From contig JBHEOL010000205.1 in NCBI GenBank assembly GCA_046261635.1, positions 1-13,991 on the forward strand: a stretch of DNA of 13,991 nt, given 5' to 3'. Below the pieces are notes generated by a model, which saw only the letters and a program-made list of their open reading frames with translations, was not told the origin of the DNA and searched no databases. Both the position numbers and the translations under genes were made by a program. Within the stretch, counting starts at the first letter, position 1. Every line of letters begins with the position of its first letter. Positions 1 to 5,631 of the stretch are shown in pieces. The DNA comes from JBHEPS01 sp046261635 (GTDB lineage: Bacteria > Acidobacteriota > Thermoanaerobaculia > Gp7-AA8).

Positions 1-1386
1 CGTATCGAGTTCGCGCTTCGGGGCGGGAAAATCAACACGGACGCCATCGACAACTCGGCGGGCGTGGATACGTCCGACCATGAAGTCAACATCAAGATTC
101 TGCTCGACTCGGCCGTCCGCAAGGAGGAAATCGCCGCCGGCGAGCGGCTCGACATCCTCGTCGAGATGACCGACGAAGTCGCGGGACTGGTCCTGAACGA
201 CAACTACCAGCAGACCCAGGCGATCTCGATCGCCGAGGCTCAGGGGGTGTCGCTGCTCGACCAGCAGTCGCGCCTGATGCACGTGCTCGAGCGCGCCGGA
301 AAACTCGACCGGTCGATCGAGGCGCTTCCCGACGACGAAACCCTGGCTGAGAGAGCCGCAGCGAAAACTGGACTCACGCGACCCGAGCTCGCCGTGCTTC
401 TCGCGTACAGCAAGATCGCCCTCTATGACGATCTGCTGGCTTCCAGCCTCCCCGACGACAGTCTCCTCGTGGAGGAGCTCATCTCCTACTTCCCGAAACC
501 GGTGCGCGTGAAGCTGCGGCCGGCCATCGAGGACCACCGGCTGCGCCGCGAGATCATCGCGACATTCGTCACCAACAACATGGTCAACCGCGTCGGGCCG
601 ACCTTCGTCGCCCAGATGATGGAGCAGACTGGCCGCACCGCCAGCGACGTCGCCCGGGCCTACGCGATCGCGCGTAACTCGTTCGCCACCCGTTCGCTGT
701 TCGGCGAGATCGAGAGCCTGGACAACCAGGTTCCCGCTTCCATTCAGATTCGGCTGATGATCGAAGTCGGGCGCCTCGCCGAGCGCTCTACTCGATGGTT
801 CCTCCGGAGTCCGGCCTACGGGCTCGATATCGCCGCGCACGAAGCGGAGTTCCGCCCGCGGATCGCGGCTCTCGAGAAGAGCCTCGAGTCCATTCTTCCG
901 GAGCGCGATCTCGAACAGTGGAGAACCAGGACGACCGAGTACGAACGCCTCGGCGTTCCCCAGGCCCTCGCTCGCCGCCTCGCCGGCCTCGATCTCTACA
1001 GCTCCTTCACCGATATCGTTCGCATCCAGCGGGATGTGAAGAAGCCGATCGAGGACATCGGGCGCGTTTACTACGCCGTCGGTGATCGGTTCGATTTCGA
1101 CCGGCTCCGTTCCATCGCTCAGGGTGTATCCACCGAGACTCCCTGGCAGAAAGCCGCGATCTCCGGACTGATCGACGACCTTTTCCTCTACCAGAGTCTT
1201 CTGGCCGGAAAGATGCTCGTGGAGGCGGGGGAGGCGGGGGATCCGATGAACCAGTGGCTCGAAGGCCGGGCGGAACTGGTCGCACGGGTCGAGCAGACGC
1301 TGGGCGAGATTCGCAATGCGCCGGCGATCGACACCCCCATGGTGGCCGTCGCGACCCGGCAGCTCCGCGCTCTGGTCGAGAGCTGA
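1..1386 (+). CDS. NAD-specific glutamate dehydrogenase, large (180-kDa class), C-terminal part
   Basis: Cytoplasmic enzyme that oxidatively deaminates L-glutamate to 2-oxoglutarate and ammonia with NAD+. The frame is open from the first base, so the gene starts upstream; 461 residues plus the stop are visible. The first ~35 residues carry the family signature RGGKINTDAIDNSAGVD followed by SDHEVNIKILL, the end of the catalytic/dinucleotide-binding core. The rest is the long helical C-terminal region typical of this class, with LNDNYQQTQAISIAEAQ, GLTRPELAVLLAYSKIALYD, RREIIATFVTNNMVNRVGPTF and VARAYAIAR. Whole enzymes of this class are around 1,600 residues, so about two thirds is missing only because of the window edge. 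No frameshift or internal stop is seen. A strong terminator follows 16 bp after the stop, so the gene ends its transcription unit. Identification is from motif recognition; it is clearly not the short hexameric GDH. Confidence 0.95.
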   Translation, partial: RIEFALRGGKINTDAIDNSAGVDTSDHEVNIKILLDSAVRKEEIAAGERLDILVEMTDEVAGLVLNDNYQQTQAISIAEAQGVSLLDQQSRLMHVLERAGKLDRSIEALPDDETLAERAAAKTGLTRPELAVLLAYSKIALYDDLLASSLPDDSLLVEELISYFPKPVRVKLRPAIEDHRLRREIIATFVTNNMVNRVGPTFVAQMMEQTGRTASDVARAYAIARNSFATRSLFGEIESLDNQVPASIQIRLMIEVGRLAERSTRWFLRSPAYGLDIAAHEAEFRPRIAALEKSLESILPERDLEQWRTRTTEYERLGVPQALARRLAGLDLYSSFTDIVRIQRDVKKPIEDIGRVYYAVGDRFDFDRLRSIAQGVSTETPWQKAAISGLIDDLFLYQSLLAGKMLVEAGEAGDPMNQWLEGRAELVARVEQTLGEIRNAPAIDTPMVAVATRQLRALVES

Positions 1387-1401
1387 GCTCTTCTGATCGT
1401 T

Positions 1402-1438
1402 GCGGGGCGGAACCCCACGGTTCCGCCTCGCTTTTTTT
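1402..1438 (+). terminator. Intrinsic (rho-independent) terminator of the glutamate dehydrogenase gene
   Basis: GGCGGAACC (1406-1414) pairs with GGTTCCGCC (1419-1427) around a CCAC loop. The stem extends outward by GCGG/TCGC (1402-1405 with 1428-1431, one G-U pair), giving a 13-bp stem. It is followed at once by seven T residues (1432-1438). It begins 16 bp after the dehydrogenase stop codon. This is the only textbook intrinsic terminator found in the window. Confidence 0.92.
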
Positions 1439-1442
1439 CTGG

Positions 1443-1456
1443 CGGTTTCGAAACCG
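1443..1456. promoter_or_regulatory. Perfect 14-bp palindrome, possible operator
   Basis: CGGTTTCGAAACCG is a perfect inverted repeat with no spacer. It lies just after the terminator T-run and 55 bp before the ATG of the methyltransferase gene. The position suits an operator for that gene, but no regulator is encoded beside it and no second copy was noticed in the window. A role in extending the terminator region is an alternative. Confidence 0.35.
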
Positions 1457-1511
1457 TCAAGACGCCACCTCTGCCCGCACGCCCTCCGCGCAGCGGTGTT
1501 AGCCTGAGCGC

Positions 1512-2114
1512 ATGCAGAGTCGACGCGTCGCCTTTCTCTCCGCCGTCATTCTTCTTTCCTGCGCTCCCCTCGAATCGCGGACCGGCGGAGAGAGCCCCGC
1601 CGGGAGAATCGTCGCCGCACTCGAGCTCGATTCCAGCGCTGTCGTGGCGGAGATCGGCGCGGGCAATGGCGAGCTGACCGGAGATCTCGCGCGGACTCTC
1701 GGGCCGGAAGCCACGGTCTACACGACCGAGCTTGGAGGAGAGCTGGATGCTCTCCGCTCGTCGGTGCGCAGGCTTACCAACGTCACGGTCATCGAGGCCC
1801 TGCCCGATGACGCGAACCTGCAGGACTCCTGCTGCGACGCCCTCGTGCTGAAGAGGGTCTATCACCACTTCCAGAAGCCTCAGCGGAACAACGCGAGCAT
1901 GTTTCGCGTGCTGAAAAGCGGGGGCAGGCTCGCCGTGATCGACTTTCCCCCTCGCGCCGGATGGGAGCAGCCCCACGGGACGCCCGACCGCGGCGGTCAC
2001 GGCGTTTCGATCGATCAGCTCACCCGCGAGTTGGAAAGCGCCGGCTTCGAGAGAATCGTTCTCGACCGGCAGTGGGACGAGGGGATGTTCCTCGCAATCT
2101 TCCGGAAGCCGTAG
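1512..2114 (+). CDS. Exported (probable lipoprotein) class I SAM-dependent methyltransferase
   Basis: A 200-residue protein with a short N-terminal signal segment, basic MQSRR then hydrophobic VAFLSAVILLSC. Cys17 is in a near-lipobox context (LLSC), so it may be a lipid-anchored envelope protein. The rest is a compact Rossmann methyltransferase: SAM-binding motif I VVAEIGAGNGEL (residues 44-55), acidic strand-2 end YTTELG (70-75), LVLKRVYHHF (111-120), and the LKSGGRLAVIDF strand (134-145). The domain ends with the usual FLAIFRKP strand, so it looks complete. The substrate is unknown. Exported relatives resemble the predicted methyltransferase group often seen with signal peptides in Gram-negatives (recalled, not searched). 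The oddity is that SAM is not normally present outside the cytoplasm. The start codon has little Shine-Dalgarno support. The gene converges on the thioesterase gene with 9 bp between the stops. Confidence 0.85.
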   Translation: MQSRRVAFLSAVILLSCAPLESRTGGESPAGRIVAALELDSSAVVAEIGAGNGELTGDLARTLGPEATVYTTELGGELDALRSSVRRLTNVTVIEALPDDANLQDSCCDALVLKRVYHHFQKPQRNNASMFRVLKSGGRLAVIDFPPRAGWEQPHGTPDRGGHGVSIDQLTRELESAGFERIVLDRQWDEGMFLAIFRKP

Positions 2115-2123
2115 GAAATCGAA

Positions 2124-2582
2124 TCACTCGCGGCCGGCAGAGGCAGATGGCTCGAGGCGCTTCTTTGCCCTGGCAACGAGGCGCTCGGTCGCGACGATGG
2201 CTCGCCCGTGAGTCCCGCGGCCGATCACGCCCGCTCCATCCTCCGCGGTCACTTCGAAGCGGTAGATCTTCCCCTCCTGTCCGAGGAACCGCGCCGTGGC
2301 GAGGACGCGCGCTCCGGGAGGGGTCGGTGCGTCATGGGTGATCTCCAAGCTCACCCCGACCGAGAGCTCACCCTCGGCAAGCAGCGGCCGCATCAGCCGC
2401 GCGGCGGCCAGTTCCATCAGCGCCACCAGCCGCGAGGTTGCGAATACCCGGGGAAATCGATCCTCCGGATCGGGCGAGATCGACGCGGCGAGATCCGATT
2501 CCTCGACCAGTCGTTCGATCGATGCTGTGGCTCCGGGGTCGAGTCCTTTCACCACCCCTGCTTCACGTTGAGCGACGGGCAT
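2124..2582 (-). CDS. FlK-like (fluoroacetyl-CoA thioesterase family) hotdog-fold thioesterase
   Basis: A 152-residue cytoplasmic protein predicted to hydrolyse an acyl-CoA thioester. It contains the FlK-type core: VFATSRLVALMELAAARLM (residues 47-64), then VGVSLEITHDAPTPPG (75-90), then RGTHGRAIV (122-130). Thr49, Glu57 and His83 have exactly the 8- and 26-residue spacing I recall for the FlK triad (Thr42/Glu50/His76), so the active site appears intact. Family membership does not prove fluoroacetyl-CoA as substrate; most relatives are of unknown specificity. The gene diverges from the TetR/efflux operon with 141 bp between starts. The ATG has no clear ribosome binding site and overlaps a TAAAAT box on the minus strand (2581-2586). 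In-frame GTG codons at 2555 and 2552, beside a purine-rich stretch, are alternative starts that would leave the domain whole. Confidence 0.82.
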   Translation of the reverse strand: MPVAQREAGVVKGLDPGATASIERLVEESDLAASISPDPEDRFPRVFATSRLVALMELAAARLMRPLLAEGELSVGVSLEITHDAPTPPGARVLATARFLGQEGKIYRFEVTAEDGAGVIGRGTHGRAIVATERLVARAKKRLEPSASAGRE

Positions 2583-2646
2583 TTTACGCGACTTCAGAAG
2601 AGGGGAACGGGGGCGTGAACAGTCGGTGAAGCCTTGAAACCGGCGC

Positions 2647-2674
2647 TTGCGGGGGACGTAGAACCGATTACAAT
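2647..2674 (+). promoter_or_regulatory. Predicted sigma70-type promoter of the TetR/efflux operon
   Basis: TACAAT at 2669-2674 matches five of six bases of the -10 consensus. TTGCGG at 2647-2652, with a 16-bp spacer, is a weak -35 (three of six). The expected start near 2681 would give a leader of about 43 nt before the regulator ATG and would fall inside the first palindrome of the operator. A repressor bound there would block initiation. Confidence 0.45.
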
Positions 2675-2707
2675 GACCGCCCGGTCAGCCTGCTGACCAC
2701 TCGGTTA
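2674..2707. promoter_or_regulatory. Tandem palindromic operator, probably for the adjacent TetR repressor
   Basis: Site 1 (2674-2687) is the perfect palindrome TGACCG-CC-CGGTCA. Site 2 (2694-2707) is TGACCA-CT-CGGTTA, the same layout with one change in each half. Centres are 20 bp apart, about two helical turns, so two dimers could sit on the same face. The pair overlaps the end of the -10 box and the predicted transcription start, and lies 17-50 bp before the regulator ATG. Palindromes of this shape are typical TetR-family operators. The assignment to this regulator is inferred from position. Confidence 0.7.
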
Positions 2708-2723
2708 TGGAAACGATTACACA

Positions 2724-3374
2724 ATGGTGAAAAATTCGGTCAAAGAGCAGATCGTGGAGGAGTTCCGCAGCAAGAGCATCCACGAGGCGGCCGTCCGGGT
2801 CATCGCCCGGAAGGGAATTGCCGGGGCGTCGATGAACGAGATCGCGGAAGAGGCGGGAATCTCGAAGGGAACGATCTACCTCTACTTCGAGAACCAACGC
2901 GATCTGATCGAAAAGACGGTCGATCGCGCGTTTGCCGAGCTTCACACGTCCCTCGGCGAGGCGTTCGAATCCGAAGGGAGCTGTCTCCAGCGGCTGCGGA
3001 CTGTGCTGCGGGTGAAGTTCGAGTTTCTGGCGACTCACGCCGACCTGATGCGGATTTATGCCGAGATGCAGTACCCCGAGGGGCCGAGCTCGGCCTCGGT
3101 CCGATGCGATCGGGGGAACAGGCCGCATTTCAAGGAGCATCAGGAAAGACTCATCGGGTTTCTCAGCGAGGCCATGGATGCGGGCGAGATCCGTCGTATG
3201 GACCCGAGGCGGCTCGCGGTCTTTCTCCAGGACGGCCTGATGGGAGTCCTGCTCGCGAGGTTCACGGAGGGGAATCCGGTGCCGGTCGACGAGGACGTGG
3301 AATGGTTGAACGGTGTGATCCTGAAAGGGATCGCCACTCCCGAAAAGGGAGAGAAGAAAGGGAGTCGAGTTTGA
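2724..3374 (+). CDS. TetR/AcrR-family transcriptional repressor of the efflux operon
   Basis: A 216-residue DNA-binding regulator. The N-terminal helix-turn-helix is easy to see: IHEAAVRVIARKGIAGASM leads into NEIAEEAGISKGTIYLYFENQRDLIE (about residues 38-63), the TetR signature with the recognition helix at GISKGTIYLYF. The C-terminal ~140 residues are a divergent helical ligand-binding and dimerisation domain, so the inducer cannot be predicted. Length is normal for the family. It is the first gene of the efflux operon and its stop overlaps the TTG start of the channel gene (TTGA). It therefore probably represses its own operon through the tandem palindromes upstream and is released by a pump substrate. 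The ATG has only a weak GGAAA upstream; no better in-frame start preserves the N-terminal helix. Confidence 0.93.
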   Translation: MVKNSVKEQIVEEFRSKSIHEAAVRVIARKGIAGASMNEIAEEAGISKGTIYLYFENQRDLIEKTVDRAFAELHTSLGEAFESEGSCLQRLRTVLRVKFEFLATHADLMRIYAEMQYPEGPSSASVRCDRGNRPHFKEHQERLIGFLSEAMDAGEIRRMDPRRLAVFLQDGLMGVLLARFTEGNPVPVDEDVEWLNGVILKGIATPEKGEKKGSRV

Positions 3375-4696
3375 GAAGGTTTTTGGCAACCCTGACGCTC
3401 CTTGCGGCGGCGATTCCGGCGGCGCAGGCTCAGCAGATCGAGCCGGCGGCGGCGATCGAAGCGGAACGCGAGCTGACCCTGCGGGAGGCGCTCAGGAGCG
3501 CGCTCGCGCACAACCCGGGCGCCGCGATATCGCGCTCCGATGTCGATGCGGCGGAAAGGCGGGTGCGACTCGCGCGCTCGTCGATCCTCCCCCAGATCTA
3601 TCTGGACGGGCGTTACACGAGAAACGACCGGGAGGTCGTATTCGACTTCGACGGAACGCAGGTCCCGATTCTCCCGGAGAACGACTGGAGCACGAGCGTG
3701 ACTCTCTCGCAGCCGGTGTACGCCGGAGGGCGCGAGCTCAAGGCGATTCGCCAGGCGAGGCTCGGCGTGACGGAGTCGGAGGAAGCGCTGCGGCAGACCG
3801 AGGCCGCGCTTCTGCTCGACGTCGCGGCGAATTACCTCGGAGTCGTCGGTGCGGACGCCCTGCTGCTCGTCGAGCAGCAGAACCTGGAGCTGGCGACCGC
3901 CCTCCGCCGGCAATCGAGTGATTTCTACGAAGCGGGCGAAGTGACGCGCGTCGATGTTCTGCGCGCCGAGACTTCGGTGCGCGGAGCGGAAAGGCAGCTG
4001 GCCTTCGCGCGCCAATCGCGCCAGACGGCGGCGAGCCTGCTCCGTCTCGCGATGGGTGTCGACGTCGAGGTCGAGGCGGTGCGGCCCGAGCTGAACCTCC
4101 CGCCACTTCCTCCGGAAGAGGAGCTGGTGTTGCTGGCGATGGAGCGGAGGCCGGAGATCCAGAGGGCGCGGCTGGTCACCGAGGTTGCGCGCCTGGAGGT
4201 CGAGAAGCAGAAGGGGGCGTATCTTCCGCTGGTTACGGCGCGGGCGAGCTTCACCCAGCAGGCTTCGGCGTTTCCCTCCGACCAGACGGGAGCGGTCACG
4301 GTGAACATGAGCGTGCCGATCTTCACGAGTGGCGAGCTTTCAGCCCGGGTCGCGACTGCGCGCCAGCAGGAAATGCGGGCACAACTTCTTTACCAGCAGA
4401 CCGAGCAGGTCGTTCGAGAGGATGTCCGGCGGGCGCTGGTCCAGCTCGAAACGGCGGAGAGGCAGCTCGCGCTCGCCACCGATCAGCGCGTAGCCGCCGA
4501 AGCCGAGTACGAACAGACTTTCGAGCTCTACCGCGCGCAGGAGGCGACCTCGCTCGACGTTCAGGCAGCCGAAGCGAATCTCGCTTCCGCACGCAGGTCC
4601 GTCGTCACTTCGACGCTCGACCGTGACCTCGCAGAGCTTCACGTCTGGTACACCGCCGGAGCGATTCGCCCGGTGCTCCTGGAGGAGACACGATGA
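3371..4696 (+). CDS. TolC-family outer-membrane efflux channel
   Basis: Outer-membrane/periplasmic channel subunit that would trimerise and dock with the adaptor and RND pump encoded next. I place the start at TTG 3371: it has an AAAGGGAG ribosome binding site (3357-3364) six bases upstream, overlaps the tetR stop, and gives a clean signal peptide MRRFLATLTLLAAAIPAAQA before QQIEP. The product is 441 residues, normal for the family. It shows the two OEP repeats: TLREALRSALAHNP ... SILPQIYLDGRYT ... LSQPVYAGGRELKAIRQAR in the first half, and ERRPEIQRARLVTEVARLEVEKQKGAYLPLVTARASF ... VPIFTSGELSARVATAR in the second. Long Ala/Glu/Arg-rich helices follow each. Reading the frame open to 3104 would destroy the signal peptide and duplicate tetR coding DNA, so that extension is wrong. 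The stop overlaps the adaptor ATG. Confidence 0.92.
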   Translation: MRRFLATLTLLAAAIPAAQAQQIEPAAAIEAERELTLREALRSALAHNPGAAISRSDVDAAERRVRLARSSILPQIYLDGRYTRNDREVVFDFDGTQVPILPENDWSTSVTLSQPVYAGGRELKAIRQARLGVTESEEALRQTEAALLLDVAANYLGVVGADALLLVEQQNLELATALRRQSSDFYEAGEVTRVDVLRAETSVRGAERQLAFARQSRQTAASLLRLAMGVDVEVEAVRPELNLPPLPPEEELVLLAMERRPEIQRARLVTEVARLEVEKQKGAYLPLVTARASFTQQASAFPSDQTGAVTVNMSVPIFTSGELSARVATARQQEMRAQLLYQQTEQVVREDVRRALVQLETAERQLALATDQRVAAEAEYEQTFELYRAQEATSLDVQAAEANLASARRSVVTSTLDRDLAELHVWYTAGAIRPVLLEETR

Positions 4697-5604
4697 GATC
4701 CACCCTTCTTTTTCTATTGATGACGGCGATGGCGGGGCTGCTCGCAGCGTGCGGGGGTGGAGAGCCGGTCGCCGCGCAGGCGCAGACCTCGACCGAGCTT
4801 CCCGAGGATGTGCGGAACGTCGGCGCGCTCACAAGGCCGGTCGAGCCGGGCACGATCGACGGGACGATCCTCGAGCCCGAGGCGGTGGTGACGGACGGAT
4901 TCCTCACGGCCAACGGCGAGTTCGTCTCGCCCTCGCGCTCGAGTGTCGCTCCGAAGATTCCCGGCCGGGTCGAGCGAGTCTTCGTCGACGAAGGAGCCCG
5001 GGTCCAGAGGGGCCAGCCGCTGCTGACGCTCGAGACGGACTACTTCCGTCTGGATGTCGAGCGGGCCAGGGCCGAGCTCGATCGGGCGACAGCGATGCGA
5101 GCCGAGGCCGAACGGGAGTTGAGCCGTAAGCAGGAGCTTCGTCAGAAAGACTCGGTTCCCCAGGCGGTGTTCGATCGGGCGAAGGCTGCTTTCGATCAGG
5201 CGGTTGCAGCGCAATCGGCTGCCAATACCGGGCTCCGGATCGCCAATCAACGTTTGGCCGATGCGGTCATCCGCTCGCCTCTGACCGGAGTGGTCGCCGA
5301 AAAGCGAACCGAGGCCGGTGAGTTCCTCGGTGACGGAGGCGTGGCGTTCGTGGTGATCCAGACCGCGCCGCTGAAGCTCCGCTTCATGGTTCCGGAGAAG
5401 TACCTCGCGCAGATCCGGCCTGGCCAGAGCGTCGCCGCGAAGGTCGATCCGTATCCCGGCGAAACGTTCACGGGAACGATCAGGACGGTCGGCGGGGTGA
5501 TCGACCCGCAGACGAGGACGATGTTCGCAGAGGCGGAGTTTGCGAACGAGGACGGACGTCTTCGGCCGGGGCTGTTTGCCCGCGTCGAGGCCGCGCTCCA
5601 GTAA
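4693..5604 (+). CDS. RND efflux membrane-fusion (periplasmic adaptor) lipoprotein, short form
   Basis: Periplasmic adaptor joining the RND pump to the TolC-like channel. 303 residues. The lipoprotein signal is MRSTLLFLLMTAMAGLLAAC, with canonical lipobox LAAC and Cys20. About 50 residues of linker follow, then the first lipoyl half SVAPKIPGRVERVFVDEGARVQRGQPLLTLE, an alpha-hairpin of charged helices (RARAELDRATAMRAEAERELSRKQEL ... FDRAKAAFDQAVAAQ), the second lipoyl half VIRSPLTGVVAEKRTEAGEFL, and a beta-barrel domain ending at GRLRPGLFARVEAALQ. The protein stops there: the membrane-proximal domain usual in AcrA-type adaptors of nearly 400 residues is absent. Only 27 bp separate it from the pump gene, so no lost tail is hidden by a frameshift. 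GGAGGAG (4681-4687) is its ribosome binding site, and its ATG overlaps the channel stop (ATGA). Confidence 0.92.
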   Translation: MRSTLLFLLMTAMAGLLAACGGGEPVAAQAQTSTELPEDVRNVGALTRPVEPGTIDGTILEPEAVVTDGFLTANGEFVSPSRSSVAPKIPGRVERVFVDEGARVQRGQPLLTLETDYFRLDVERARAELDRATAMRAEAERELSRKQELRQKDSVPQAVFDRAKAAFDQAVAAQSAANTGLRIANQRLADAVIRSPLTGVVAEKRTEAGEFLGDGGVAFVVIQTAPLKLRFMVPEKYLAQIRPGQSVAAKVDPYPGETFTGTIRTVGGVIDPQTRTMFAEAEFANEDGRLRPGLFARVEAALQ

Positions 5605-5631
5605 CGGGCCGACGACCCCGGAGAGGAAGTC

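Noticed and set aside
1188..2000. A 270-codon minus-strand frame across the terminator and methyltransferase gene
   Set aside because: It runs through a strong terminator and two real genes, and its translation shows no recognisable domain.
2673..2696. A seven-codon upstream frame (ATG 2673 to TGA 2696) before tetR
   Set aside because: Its start overlaps the predicted -10 box and so would lie upstream of the transcript start. It is explained by the operator palindrome.
3104..3370. N-terminal extension of the TolC-like channel gene back to 3104
   Set aside because: It overlaps the TetR coding region and buries a clean signal peptide. TTG 3371 has a good ribosome binding site and overlaps the tetR stop.
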